This document shows positions 25,157 to 34,082 of a stretch of 64,000 nt of DNA, one piece after another. The notes under the pieces are model-generated. The model saw nothing but the letters and a program-made list of their open reading frames with translations, ran no database searches and had not been told where the DNA came from. Within the stretch, counting starts at the first letter, position 1. The number at the start of each line of letters is the position of its first letter. A program made the position numbers and the translations under genes. Origin of the DNA: Methanosphaerula subterraneus (GTDB lineage: Archaea > Halobacteriota > Methanomicrobia > Methanomicrobiales > Methanospirillaceae). Location: assembly GCF_052055875.1 (NCBI RefSeq), contig NZ_CP170508.1:62001-126000 (forward strand), written 5' to 3'.

Positions 25157-25519
25157 ATGGGGCGCATATTAATTGTCGATGATACAATGTTCATGCGGAC
25201 GCTTCTCAAAAATATTCTCTTCTCAGGCGGCCATACCATCGTGGGCGAGGCGGCTGACGGGGAGGAAGGGATTGCGAAGTACAAGGAGCTGAAACCCGAC
25301 CTCGTCACGATGGATGTGGTGATGCCGAAGTTGAACGGCATCGAGTCGCTGAAGGGGATCAAGCAGTTCGACCCGGCTGCCCGGGTTGTCATGTGTACTG
25401 CCGTCGGGCAGGAACAGATGGTGAAGCTGGCTATCAAGACCGGGGCAAAGGGATACATTGTCAAACCGTTCCAGGCCCCGAAGGTACTTGAAGAAGTGAA
25501 GAATGTTCTAGCGTCCTGA
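25157..25519 (+). CDS. cheY: Chemotaxis response regulator CheY
   Basis: A 120-residue single receiver domain: acidic pocket VDD at 7-9, phosphorylation site Asp53 (TMDVVMP), Thr in MCTAVG, and Lys in YIVKPFQ. Phosphorylated by CheA, it signals through CheF to switch archaellum rotation. First gene of a run in which cheB starts 4 bases later. Confidence 0.95.
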   Translation: MGRILIVDDTMFMRTLLKNILFSGGHTIVGEAADGEEGIAKYKELKPDLVTMDVVMPKLNGIESLKGIKQFDPAARVVMCTAVGQEQMVKLAIKTGAKGYIVKPFQAPKVLEEVKNVLAS

Positions 25520-25523
25520 TCTG

Positions 25524-26558
25524 ATGCGTGTCCTGATTGTTGATGACTCTGTGTTCATGCGCACTGTCATCAGAGATATTCTGACGAAGGATCCCGCCAT
25601 CGAGGTGGTCGGAACAGCCATCGACGGCGTGGATGCCCTTGCAAAGATCAGGGCTCTCGATCCTGACCTGATCACGCTCGACATCGAGATGCCGAGGATG
25701 AACGGGCTCGAAGTACTCAAGGAGCTCGGGACCTGGGAGAAACGGCCCAGGACGCTGATGCTCTCCTCGCTCACCTCGAAGGATGCCGAGATGACCAGGC
25801 TTGCGATCGAACTCGGGGCTGATGATTTCATGCTCAAGCCCAAGGACATCACCCATGTTCGGGGTATCGGCGACGATCTGATCGCAAAGGTCAAGCATAT
25901 GTTCAGGTTCCGGTTTTCGCCGATCAGAAGGATCTCCAGAGGCGGGGTTGGGAGCGAGATGGCGACCAGGATCGTGATGATCGGGTCGTCGGCAGGCGGG
26001 CCCCAGCAGCTCGATCAACTGCTGATGGACCTGCCAGCCGATCTGCCGGCAGCGGTGGTGGTGACCCAGCATATGCCTCCTGGTTTCACCGCCGCTCTCG
26101 CCGAGCGGTTCAACCGGATCTGCCCTATCCCGGTCCGGGAATCCCAGTCCGGTGACAACCTCGAAGTGGGGCGGGTCCTCGTCTCCAAGTCCGGGTTCCA
26201 TTCGGTGATCACGGCCAACATCGGCAGTGACGGAAGACGGACCGGGCGGCTGGTCCATTCGAGTGCCCCGCCGCTCCATGGAGTCCGCCCGGCCATCGAC
26301 AAGATCTTCATATCCGGAGCCCCGGTCTTCGGGAAGAACGCGGTCTCGGTGATCCTCTCGGGGATGGGCAATGATGCCGGGGAAGGGGCTGCCGCAGTCA
26401 AGAAAGCCGGCGGCACGTCGCTGATCTGTAGAGAGGAGGACTGCCTGGTCTATGGCATGGCCAGATCGGCCATCGAGCATAATGCGGTCGACCAGGTCGT
26501 ACCGCTCAAGAGGATGGCGAAAGAGATCGTCAGGATTGTCTCGCAGATGGAAGGGTAA
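25524..26558 (+). CDS. cheB: Chemotaxis protein-glutamate methylesterase CheB
   Basis: A 344-residue protein: receiver domain with Asp53 (TLDIEMPRMNG) at 1-120 and methylesterase domain at about 150-340. The catalytic triad is visible as Ser in GSSAGGPQQL, His in VTQHMPPGF and Asp in GMGNDAGEG. It demethylates or deamidates chemoreceptors for adaptation. The partner methyltransferase CheR is not encoded in the window. Confidence 0.95.
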   Translation: MRVLIVDDSVFMRTVIRDILTKDPAIEVVGTAIDGVDALAKIRALDPDLITLDIEMPRMNGLEVLKELGTWEKRPRTLMLSSLTSKDAEMTRLAIELGADDFMLKPKDITHVRGIGDDLIAKVKHMFRFRFSPIRRISRGGVGSEMATRIVMIGSSAGGPQQLDQLLMDLPADLPAAVVVTQHMPPGFTAALAERFNRICPIPVRESQSGDNLEVGRVLVSKSGFHSVITANIGSDGRRTGRLVHSSAPPLHGVRPAIDKIFISGAPVFGKNAVSVILSGMGNDAGEGAAAVKKAGGTSLICREEDCLVYGMARSAIEHNAVDQVVPLKRMAKEIVRIVSQMEG

Positions 26559-26572
26559 GAGGGATTGGTTGC

Positions 26573-28519
26573 ATGTCAGAATTTGAAGCGTACCGGGGGC
26601 TCTTTGTTGCAGAATCCCGTGAAAACCATGAGAATATGGTGAAAGGGCTGCTGGTCCTCGAACAGGGTGCGGACGATACCGCCATCGATGAGATCTTTCG
26701 GGCCGTTCACACGCTCAAAGGAGCTTCGGCATCGATGGGGTTCGACGAACCGGAGCACCTCTGCCACTCCATGGAGGACATCTTCCAGAACATCCGGAGC
26801 GGGTCGTTGCAGATCAGCAGCGATCTGATGGATCTTCTCCTCTCTGCCGCCGATGTGATCGAGGAGATGATCGATAATATCGAGGGCGGAGGTGATGGCG
26901 CCGACTCTGAAGCAGCGACGTTGATCAGTTCCCTGAAAAAATGGGCGGATCTGAAGGCGTCGTCTGCTCGTGGTACGGCACCTGCATCTGTTCCTCAGGA
27001 GGTACAGCCTGCCGGCGATACGGCGGACCCGCCAGCCCTCCAGGACGGCCTCCCGGTGTACTCCGTGCAGGTGACGCTGAAGGACGAATGCCTGATGAAG
27101 GACATCCGGGCCCTCCTGGTCATCCAGAGCCTGGAGGCGCTGGGGACGATCCTTGAGACCACGCCCTCCCGTGCCGCCATCGATGACGGGGATTGCGGGG
27201 CAGAACTCACGGTGGTGGTTCAGAGCGACGCCGGCCCGGATTCTCTGAAGGTGGCGGCCGAGGGGTCCGACGTTCAGGCTGTCCGGGTGGTCGAACAGGC
27301 GCTCACCCCGGCCGCCCAGGCCTCCCCGGATTCTGTGGTTCATAAGGCTCGTGATGAGGACGAACCGAAGGTCCGGGAGAAGAACCGGGAGATCAAAAAT
27401 CTCCGGGTGGATATCCAGCAGCTCGATCACATGATGAACCTCGTCGAAGACCTGGTGATCAACCGGGGCCGGATGAAGCAGATCGCCGAGCAGTACAGGA
27501 TCAAGGAGATGGACGAGGCGATCAGCGTGGTCGAGCGTTCGGTCTCTGAACTGCAGAACCTGATGATGAACATCAGAATGATCCCGCTCCATCAGATCTT
27601 CAACCGGTTTCCACGGGTCGTCCGGGATGTCGCCAAATATGACGGCAAAGAGGTCGAGTTCCTGATGGAGGGCGGTGAGACCGAACTCGACCGGAGTGTG
27701 ATGGACGGGTTGGGTGATCCCCTCCTTCACCTGATCAGGAACGCCATCAACCATGGGATTGAATCCCCCGAGATCCGGGAGCGTGTGGGCAAGGAGAGGA
27801 TCGGGACGGTCCGCCTCTCTGCCCGCCGCGACCGGGACAATGTGATCATCGAACTGACCGATGACGGGGCCGGGATCGATGTCGTGCGTGTGCGCAGCAA
27901 GGCGGTCCAGAAAGGGCTGATGACCAGGGAGGCCGCCGATGCCCTGACCGATGACGAGGTGGTCAACATCCTCTTCCAGCCCGGGTTCAGTACAGCCGAG
28001 AAGATCACCGATATCAGCGGTCGGGGTGTCGGCCTCGACGTGGTGAAGAGTGCGATCGAGTCGTTGAAGGGATCGGTCAATGTGAAGACCGTCCTTGGAA
28101 AGATGACCCGGTTCGAGCTGGTCCTTCCGCCGACGATGGCGATCGTGCAGGTGATGATCGTCAGGATCAATGGCAGACGATGTGCGATCCCGATCAACAG
28201 CATCGTCGAGGTGGCGACCCTTGATATGCAGGCTGTCCACCAGATCGGGAGCGGCGAGGCGATCCTTCTGCGGGACGAGGTCCTCCCGATCTACTGGCTT
28301 GACGAGATGTTCGGCAAGCCAGAGCACAGCGATATTGTGCTTGTAATCCAGTATATGGAGAAGAAATGCGGAATCCCGCTCGATACCGTCGAAGGTCAGC
28401 AGGAGGTGGTGGTCAAACCCCTCAGCCGGCTGATCGGAAGTTCGCGTGGTGTCAGCGGGATCACCATACTCGGTGACGGCGATGTCGTACCGGTACTTGA
28501 TGTAAATACGATGGTATAA
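26573..28519 (+). CDS. cheA: Chemotaxis histidine kinase CheA
   Basis: A 648-residue kinase with the P1-P5 layout. P1 carries the phosphorylated His46 (AVHTLKGASAS). A P2-like CheY/CheB-binding region lies near 165-255. P3 dimerisation begins about 270. P4 ATPase has N-box LIRNAINHGIES, G1 DDGAGID and G2 GRGVGLDVV. The C-terminal CheW-like P5 is at about 510-648. It couples receptor state to CheY/CheB phosphorylation. Starts 14 bases after cheB. Confidence 0.95.
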   Translation: MSEFEAYRGLFVAESRENHENMVKGLLVLEQGADDTAIDEIFRAVHTLKGASASMGFDEPEHLCHSMEDIFQNIRSGSLQISSDLMDLLLSAADVIEEMIDNIEGGGDGADSEAATLISSLKKWADLKASSARGTAPASVPQEVQPAGDTADPPALQDGLPVYSVQVTLKDECLMKDIRALLVIQSLEALGTILETTPSRAAIDDGDCGAELTVVVQSDAGPDSLKVAAEGSDVQAVRVVEQALTPAAQASPDSVVHKARDEDEPKVREKNREIKNLRVDIQQLDHMMNLVEDLVINRGRMKQIAEQYRIKEMDEAISVVERSVSELQNLMMNIRMIPLHQIFNRFPRVVRDVAKYDGKEVEFLMEGGETELDRSVMDGLGDPLLHLIRNAINHGIESPEIRERVGKERIGTVRLSARRDRDNVIIELTDDGAGIDVVRVRSKAVQKGLMTREAADALTDDEVVNILFQPGFSTAEKITDISGRGVGLDVVKSAIESLKGSVNVKTVLGKMTRFELVLPPTMAIVQVMIVRINGRRCAIPINSIVEVATLDMQAVHQIGSGEAILLRDEVLPIYWLDEMFGKPEHSDIVLVIQYMEKKCGIPLDTVEGQQEVVVKPLSRLIGSSRGVSGITILGDGDVVPVLDVNTMV

Positions 28520-28533
28520 CCGGAGAAGATGAA

Positions 28534-29148
28534 ATGCAATTGACAGATGTACAACTGGATGCCATCAGGGAGCTTGGTAACATCGGCGCTGCACACGCAG
28601 CCACGACACTCTCTCAGATGTTGATGTCTCAGATCGAGATGAGCGTGCCCGAGATCAAGGTCGTTGATATCGGGGATCTCTGTGATCATATCGGGGATGA
28701 ATATGCAGCCATGGTGGTCTTCTCCCTGCAGGGCGAGCTTGAACCGGGCGGCTATATCATCCTCTTTGTTCCCAAAGAGTCGGCCCTCCGTCTGACCAAT
28801 ACGATGCTCGGTATGACCGATATGGAGCGGGAGATCGATGAGATGGACCGGAGTGCACTGCTGGAGGTCGGGAATATCATGATCTCGGCCTTCCTCGACG
28901 GGACTGCAGAGCTGCTCGGCATCGTGATGCTGCCGTCCCCGCCTGCAATGGCCATCGACATGGCCCATGCCGGGCTCGAGTCGATCATCTCTCAGATGGA
29001 CGCGGATGTCAACGAGGTGATCCTCTTCAAGACAGAACTGAACAGTGAGGAGCACCGGATTAAATCGGATATTCTGTTCATGCCGGATACCCGTACGCTG
29101 AATGATATCCTCCGCCTCCTGGAGGAACTGGTGGGACCGATTCAGTGA
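28534..29148 (+). CDS. cheC: CheY-P phosphatase CheC
   Basis: A 204-residue protein with the two pseudo-symmetric active-site helices of the CheC/CheX/FliY family: IRELGNIGAAHAATTLSQM near 10-28 and LLEVGNIMISAFLDGTAELL near 108-127. Each carries the Glu-x2-Asn pair. It removes phosphate from CheY and is activated by CheD, encoded next. Part of the cheYBACD run. Confidence 0.93.
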   Translation: MQLTDVQLDAIRELGNIGAAHAATTLSQMLMSQIEMSVPEIKVVDIGDLCDHIGDEYAAMVVFSLQGELEPGGYIILFVPKESALRLTNTMLGMTDMEREIDEMDRSALLEVGNIMISAFLDGTAELLGIVMLPSPPAMAIDMAHAGLESIISQMDADVNEVILFKTELNSEEHRIKSDILFMPDTRTLNDILRLLEELVGPIQ

Positions 29149-29160
29149 AGGAGATGATCC

Positions 29161-29655
29161 ATGGTGAGAGCATCGAATTTCTTTGAAGGATCTGCGATCA
29201 TCATCGGGATTGGAGAGTATCATATCGGTGAAGAACCGAAGGCTACGATCGGGCTCGGCTCCTGTGTGGCTGTCATCCTGCATGATGAATCCCGGGGGAT
29301 CGGCGCCATGGCGCATGTGATGCTCCCTGAGAGCAACGGCCGGTCCGATCGCCCGGGGAAGTATGCAGATACGGCAGTCCCGCTGCTGGTCGACGGGCTC
29401 TGTGCACAGGGGTGCCGGCAGCCGAACATCCATGCGAAGCTGGTTGGGGGAGCGAGCATGTTCGCCTTCTTCGGGAATAACCTGAACATCGGGGAACGGA
29501 ACATCAAGGCCATCAAGGAGGCCCTCGAAGCGAAGAGGATCCGCGTCACCGGAGAGGTGGTCGGTGGAAATGTGGGACGGTCGGTGATGTACAACCCGTC
29601 CGGACACGGGAAGGTCAACATCAAACGGGCGGATGGAACGTGCCAAGAGATCTGA
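29161..29655 (+). CDS. cheD: Chemoreceptor glutamine deamidase CheD
   Basis: A 164-residue protein with the CheD signature: catalytic Cys in GLGSCVAVILHD, His in MAHVMLPES, and the Ser/Thr-containing KLVGGASMF loop. It deamidates chemoreceptor glutamines and binds CheC. Its 3' end overlaps the next gene by 16 bases. Confidence 0.93.
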   Translation: MVRASNFFEGSAIIIGIGEYHIGEEPKATIGLGSCVAVILHDESRGIGAMAHVMLPESNGRSDRPGKYADTAVPLLVDGLCAQGCRQPNIHAKLVGGASMFAFFGNNLNIGERNIKAIKEALEAKRIRVTGEVVGGNVGRSVMYNPSGHGKVNIKRADGTCQEI

Positions 29656-30908
29656 TCGTTCTTCTGATAACCCTGCTCTTTCTGGTTGTGCCTGCTTCTG
29701 GAGCCGTGCATCTCTTCGCCCCGGGCGCCGGCTCGGTCTCTTCGGATCGCGTGTACGACCTGGTCGACGGACCGAACGGACAGGTGATCCTTGCAACAGA
29801 CAATGGGATCTCGACCTATGACGGCAGTACCTGGACGATCCATCATGCCAACCCGGTGAACCGGAGCCAGGGTCTCCTCGACGACATGGTCGTTGCCCTG
29901 GCCTACGACCATCGGGGCGGGTTCTGGATCGGGTACCCTGACGGAATGCAGCGTTTTGACGGGGTCGCCTACAGGGTCTTCGACGATCCGCAGGCGTTCG
30001 TCTCGCTGAGTGTTCATGACATGCAGCGGTGGGACCAGGAGATGTGGGTCTCGGTGGGGACGTCCGGCCTGTACCGCTATGCCTATGGGACCTGGACCTG
30101 GTTCCAGCCGTTCAAGAACTATGGTCCCGGGTGCTACGGGGTGGACAGCATGGCGGTGGATGAGAAGAACGGGGCCCTGATCCTGGCGGCCAGTGATGGC
30201 GGGCTCTGGGAGGTTCCGGACCACTCCGACCCGGTCCAGTTCAAGCAGGTCCCTGACCCGGACCAGAAGTACACCGGGCTGAACCATGTCAGGTATGACC
30301 CGATGGGCGGGGTGTATGCCTTCAACCAGAGCCTGGTTGCCCATTATGCGGCCGACGGCCACTTCCAGACTATTCTGACTGCCGATGATCTCGCCTATGA
30401 TATTCATGAGATCACCGATATCGTGGCGTCGCCCGACGGGACGCTTTGGATTGGAACGCCGGGCGGACTCGTTGCCTGGCAGGACGGGCATCCGGTGGTC
30501 CGGTACCAGAGGAGCGAGGGTATCGGGGACGATTCATATGTCCAGCGGGTCTTCATGGATGCTGATGGCCGGTGCTGGTTCACGACGAACGGGTATGTCG
30601 GCTACGTGGACCCGGATCGAACCCTGAGCACGCACCTTGCGATCTCACCGCCGACGACCGTGACGACCGTCCCCACCCCCTCTCCGTCTCCGCTGTCGAT
30701 CATTCCTGTCCCGGGGATCACCGCCAGCGGCCAGGCTGCATCGATGCCTTTGACTGCGGCGTCTTCTCAGCCGCCGGGCTCCCTCTTCGAACAGATTGAA
30801 CGGTTTTTGATCTATGGGATCAAGGATGCGTTCCGTTCAGCAGAACAGATCTCCGGAAATGTCCGGGGCAAGGAAGCGATCTCCGATCCCCAGCGTGCAA
30901 ATTTCTGA
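29640..30908 (+). CDS. Secreted beta-propeller protein translationally coupled to cheD
   Basis: A 422-residue protein starting at GTG inside the last codons of cheD. A signal peptide covers 1-22. Repeats with the pattern of two-component-regulator propellers follow (ILATDNGISTYDGSTW, FWIGYPDGMQRFDG, LWIGTPGGLVAWQDG) over about 25-330, then a Thr/Pro/Ser linker (340-385) and a short helical C-terminus. It should be extracellular. Such propellers form the sensor half of hybrid two-component proteins, but no kinase part exists here. Coupling to cheD suggests an extracellular input to chemotaxis; this is inference. Its stop abuts the convergent MscS stop with no gap. Confidence 0.75.
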   Translation: MPRDLIVLLITLLFLVVPASGAVHLFAPGAGSVSSDRVYDLVDGPNGQVILATDNGISTYDGSTWTIHHANPVNRSQGLLDDMVVALAYDHRGGFWIGYPDGMQRFDGVAYRVFDDPQAFVSLSVHDMQRWDQEMWVSVGTSGLYRYAYGTWTWFQPFKNYGPGCYGVDSMAVDEKNGALILAASDGGLWEVPDHSDPVQFKQVPDPDQKYTGLNHVRYDPMGGVYAFNQSLVAHYAADGHFQTILTADDLAYDIHEITDIVASPDGTLWIGTPGGLVAWQDGHPVVRYQRSEGIGDDSYVQRVFMDADGRCWFTTNGYVGYVDPDRTLSTHLAISPPTTVTTVPTPSPSPLSIIPVPGITASGQAASMPLTAASSQPPGSLFEQIERFLIYGIKDAFRSAEQISGNVRGKEAISDPQRANF

Positions 30909-31943
30909 TCAGGGACGGTCTCTCTGGTCCAGGGGGTACGGGATCAGTCCCCCCTGTTCTTCTTCTGCGATCTTTCTATAGATCTGGTCCCTGATGGCAC
31001 TGGGTTCGGCATGATCCGGCCCGGATATGATCAGTTCGAAGATGAGATGATCCTTCAAAAAATGGGTCAGATAGATCTCGGGAGGCGGCAGGTCGGTGCG
31101 GTCGCCGGCGTACTGTGCTACGGCCTGTGTGGCGATCGTCCTGAGGCGTTCCCTGGTCTGGTCGATCGAGGGTCCGTACCTGATCGGGACCCTGACCCGG
31201 ATCTTCTGCATGATGTCCGGGACCGAGTAGTTGACCACGATATTCCCTGATATCTTTGCGTTGGGGATGGTCACGATCTGGTGCTCGGCGGTCCTGAGGC
31301 GCGTCGACCTGATCCCGACCCTGATCACGGTGCCGGTGTACGGTTCGATCCTGACCTTGTCGTTCAGGGCGAACGGGCGGTCGACCATGATGATGGCTCC
31401 CCCGAGCATGTTGGAGAGGAGGTCCTGGGCGGCCAGCGCAACGGCCAGCCCGGCGATCCCGGCCCCGGCCAGCAGGGGGGTGATGTTGATGTCGAGGTAG
31501 GAGAGGATGAAGAGGAGGGCGATGAACCAGATCAGGTACTGGGCCGAGAGTCTGAGCAGGTCCAGGAACCGCATGTCGACCTCCCGGTCCGGACGGGCTT
31601 CCTGCCAGGCTGCATAATTCTTGATGATGGTGAGCGAGAAGTTCGAGACGATCCATGCCCCGATGAGCACGTAGACCGCGATCAGGTACCTGCTGTCGAG
31701 CAGCCACCGGTAGGTGTCGGGGAGGGGAGTGAAGTACCTGAGCGCGACGTAGAGCGTGACGGTGATGACGGCCACGATCAGGGGTCTCCCCAGGGCGATC
31801 AGGACGGCGTCGCCGAATGAGAAGAACGGGTGCTGGTGCATGGCGAGCCGGCGTTGCAGCCGGATTCCGAGTTCGTAGATGAAGACCGCAGCACAGAGCC
31901 CGGCCAGGACGATGGCGATGGCGAGGAGGATCTGGTCCTGCAT
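30909..31943 (-). CDS. mscS: Small-conductance mechanosensitive channel (MscS family)
   Basis: A 344-residue channel that opens under membrane tension to release solutes during osmotic downshift. Hydrophobic helices lie near 5-25, 45-68, 85-105 and 130-155. The pore helix and beta domain follow, with GAGIAGLAVALAAQDLLSN (TM3) and GGAIIMVDRPF. The C-terminal alpha/beta domain is present. It lies back to back with hypD (45-base spacer) and tail to tail with the propeller gene, their stop codons forming TGATCA. Confidence 0.9.
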   Translation of the reverse strand: MQDQILLAIAIVLAGLCAAVFIYELGIRLQRRLAMHQHPFFSFGDAVLIALGRPLIVAVITVTLYVALRYFTPLPDTYRWLLDSRYLIAVYVLIGAWIVSNFSLTIIKNYAAWQEARPDREVDMRFLDLLRLSAQYLIWFIALLFILSYLDINITPLLAGAGIAGLAVALAAQDLLSNMLGGAIIMVDRPFALNDKVRIEPYTGTVIRVGIRSTRLRTAEHQIVTIPNAKISGNIVVNYSVPDIMQKIRVRVPIRYGPSIDQTRERLRTIATQAVAQYAGDRTDLPPPEIYLTHFLKDHLIFELIISGPDHAEPSAIRDQIYRKIAEEEQGGLIPYPLDQRDRP

Positions 31944-31988
31944 AACGTGTACTCTTTTGGGGATGGAGGTATAAACCTATGAGTACGC

Positions 31989-33014
31989 ATGGCTGTTGGA
32001 AAGGAGATCGTCGAGACACTGCGGCAGACAGTGGACAGGGATATTTCGCTGATGCATATCTGCGGGACGCATGAGGCTGCCATCGCCCGGCATGGGATCC
32101 GGAGCGTGCTCCCGGAGAGGCTGAAGATCGTGATGGGGCCCGGGTGTCCGGTCTGTATCACTCCCCAGGGGGAGATCGATGCGGCCGTTGAACTGGCAGA
32201 ACGCGGGTGCATCGTGGCCACCTATGGGGACCTGGTCAGGGTGCCCGGGTCGAACGGGACGCTGGAGTCTTCGGGCGGGGATATCAGGATCGTCCAGGGG
32301 GTTCACAAGGCGGTGGAGATCGCCGAGCAGACCGACCGGGAGGTGGTCTTCATCTCGGTGGGGTTCGAGACGACGGCTCCGACGGTGGCCGCGACACTGC
32401 TGGCGAAACCGCCGGAGAACTTCAGCATCCTCTCCTGCCACCGGCTGGTGCCGCCGGCGATGAAGTGGCTCCTCGCGCAGGGAGAGGGGAAGATCGACGG
32501 TTTTCTCCTTCCCGGACACGTCTGCGTGGTGATGGGGTACCAGGAGTACGAGCAGTTCCCGGTGCCGCAGGTGGTCGCCGGCTTCGAGGCCGAGGACGTG
32601 CTGCTCGGGCTGCTGATGCTCGTCCGGCAGGTGAAGGAGGGGCGGGCGGTCGTTGAGAACGCCTATCCCCGTGCCGTGACCAGGGAGGGGAATGTCAAGG
32701 CGCAGCACCTGATGTACGAGGTCTTCGAGCCCTGCGATGTCGAGTGGCGCGGGTTCCCGGTGATCCCGCAGTCAGGGCTTAAGCTGCGGGAGGAGTTCGC
32801 CGGCTACGATGCCCAGCGGAAGTTCGACCTTGTCTTCAAGAAGGTGACCAAGCATTCGGCCTGTATCTGCGATCGCGTGCTCCGGGGCGTGGCAGAACCC
32901 TCGGACTGCGCCCTCTTCGGGAAGGTCTGCACGCCCAGGACGCCGGTCGGCCCCTGCATGGTCAGCCACGAAGGGGCCTGCAAGATCTGGCAGACCTATC
33001 ACCAGCGGCACTGA
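31989..33014 (+). CDS. hypD: Hydrogenase maturation protein HypD
   Basis: A 341-residue iron-sulfur protein that, with HypC, assembles the Fe(CN)2CO group of [NiFe] hydrogenases. Conserved motifs are visible: MHICGTHE, GPGCPVC, the GFETTAPT region and the C-terminal [4Fe-4S] cysteines in CDRVLRG, DCALFGKVCTP and GPCMVSHEGAC. Essential for methanogens using F420-reducing and energy-converting hydrogenases. hypC and hypE are not adjacent. A T7 tract follows the stop. Confidence 0.96.
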   Translation: MAVGKEIVETLRQTVDRDISLMHICGTHEAAIARHGIRSVLPERLKIVMGPGCPVCITPQGEIDAAVELAERGCIVATYGDLVRVPGSNGTLESSGGDIRIVQGVHKAVEIAEQTDREVVFISVGFETTAPTVAATLLAKPPENFSILSCHRLVPPAMKWLLAQGEGKIDGFLLPGHVCVVMGYQEYEQFPVPQVVAGFEAEDVLLGLLMLVRQVKEGRAVVENAYPRAVTREGNVKAQHLMYEVFEPCDVEWRGFPVIPQSGLKLREEFAGYDAQRKFDLVFKKVTKHSACICDRVLRGVAEPSDCALFGKVCTPRTPVGPCMVSHEGACKIWQTYHQRH

Positions 33015-33023
33015 TCGCCGCGT

Positions 33024-33031
33024 CTTTTTTT
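33024..33031 (+). terminator. Oligo-T terminator after hypD
   Basis: CGTC followed by seven or more T residues lies directly after the hypD stop and before tRNA-Arg. Oligo-T tracts alone terminate archaeal RNA polymerase. Confidence 0.45.
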
Positions 33032-33064
33032 ATACGATCACCGCCAATATTAGAGGAGACGCCT

Positions 33065-33136
33065 GCCTCGGTAGGGTAGTGGATATCCTAGAAGCCTCCG
33101 GAGCTTTTGACCCGGGTTCGAGTCCCGGCCGGGGCG
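33065..33136 (+). tRNA. tRNA-Arg (anticodon CCG)
   Basis: A 72-base cloverleaf. Acceptor GCCTCGG pairs with CCGGGGC (one G-U) plus discriminator G. D stem is GGGT/ATCC, anticodon stem GAAGC/GCTTT with loop CTCCGGA (anticodon CCG, reading CGG), variable loop TGAC, and T arm CCGGG-TTCGAGT-CCCGG. CCA is not encoded. No intron. It stands at the border between conserved genes and about 9 kb of accessory DNA, a usual integration hotspot. Confidence 0.95.
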
Positions 33137-33440
33137 TCAGGGGATTTGGGTGTCACGCCCAATCCTGCAATCTCAATTGCACAATCGGCCTTCTTTTCAG
33201 AACTGTTTTGGGTACTTCCTCTGGGCGTGTCGACTACGTTTTACGGATGCCTTCGTGCCGTGTATATTTCGAAGAATGGTAGTGGCAGGTTTTTGTATCA
33301 GATCTCGCAGCCGTCGATTCGTGATCTGGTGGAGCCGTTCAACGGCCACAAAGGCGGCCGCCACGATTGCTGCGAGGAGCACGATCTTGAACGGCTGCCG
33401 GAATAGGTAGCCTTATGTCCCCGAAGGGCTACCCAGGTGT
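33137..33440. other. Region after tRNA-Arg, no certain gene
   Basis: A 61-codon minus-strand frame (33197-33382) encodes a hydrophobic helix followed by basic residues, like a small membrane peptide, but it has only a GTG start without a ribosome site. No integrase and no repeated tRNA 3' end are seen here. Confidence 0.3.
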
Positions 33441-33677
33441 ATGGGCGCCATTGCCACGATCAAGGTGAAGCCGGAGATCAAAGGAATGCTCGACGGCCTC
33501 AAGGTGCATCCGCGAGAGTCGTACAGCGACGTGATCGCCCGTGTCGTCTGCCGGGCTTACGATCCCGAGCCGCTTTCAAGCGAAGAGATCGCCGGCCTCG
33601 AGGAGGCCCTTGCGGACATCAAGGCCGGCCGCATCCACTCAGAAGCCGATATCAAGGCGGCCTTCGGGGTCGAATGA
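33441..33677 (+). CDS. Antitoxin of a RelBE-type pair
   Basis: A 78-residue protein with an N-terminal DNA-binding-like strand-helix part (TIKVKPEIKGMLDGLKVHPR, YSDVIARVV) and a C-terminal acidic tail (AGRIHSEADIKAAFGVE) typical of antitoxins that wrap the toxin. Its stop overlaps the toxin start by ATGA, so the pair is co-translated. Such antitoxins also repress their own promoter. Confidence 0.75.
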   Translation: MGAIATIKVKPEIKGMLDGLKVHPRESYSDVIARVVCRAYDPEPLSSEEIAGLEEALADIKAGRIHSEADIKAAFGVE

Positions 33678-33937
33678 CCCTGTACACGATCGAATATACA
33701 GACAGGGCAAAGAAAGACCTCCAGAAGATCGAGAGAGCGGACGCACAGCGCATTATCCGAGCGCTCGGACGAGTAAAGGAGGATCCCCGAGGCCATATCA
33801 AGAAGTTGAAGACCTCGGCGCCCGTCTACTCCTTTCACGCGGGGGGGTTCAGCGTTCTGCTTGAGATCGTAGACGATCGGTTCCTGATCCTGGTCCTCGA
33901 GGTACACCCCCGAAAAACCTCATATCGGGACTTCTAG
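33674..33937 (+). CDS. RelE/ParE-family toxin
   Basis: An 87-residue toxin of the RelE superfamily: YTIEYTDRAKKDLQKIER at the start, RIIRALGRVKEDP, then KLK, YSFHAGGFSVLLEIVDDR and the C-terminal VLEVHPRKTSYRDF. RelE toxins cut ribosome-bound mRNA. The basic C-terminal HPRKTSYRDF contains the usual catalytic Lys/Arg/Tyr set. Overlaps the antitoxin gene by 4 bases, just inside the accessory region after the tRNA. Confidence 0.82.
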   Translation: MTLYTIEYTDRAKKDLQKIERADAQRIIRALGRVKEDPRGHIKKLKTSAPVYSFHAGGFSVLLEIVDDRFLILVLEVHPRKTSYRDF

Positions 33938-34021
33938 TCCCCACTTTTGGCCTCTTCTCGTGAGTGTAACGATTGGAAAAGTCGAGGACGGGCCGACCAG
34001 CGGCTCGGGCGGGGTGCCGGT

Positions 34022-34050
34022 TTTGTCTCCGCTCGCGTGTGGGGTGCCGG
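34022..34050 (+). repeat. 29-base direct repeat, copy 1
   Basis: TTTGTCTCCGCTCGCGTGTG, then GGGTGCCGG; an identical copy occurs at 34083-34111 after a 32-base spacer. A shorter piece of the same unit (GGGGTGCCGG) also occurs at 34011-34020. Looks like decayed tandem duplication in non-coding DNA between the toxin gene and the next gene. Confidence 0.7.
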
Positions 34051-34082
34051 GGATCGGCCGGTATACCAGGGGTGCCGCCCGC

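Noticed and set aside
26576..28327. Long minus-strand open frame (583 codons) opposite cheA
   Set aside because: A shadow frame from GC-rich codon use; CheA on the plus strand has all its motifs. Frames opposite arlI, the CBM-repeat gene and arcS (for example 43405-45150 and 56001-57932) are rejected for the same reason.
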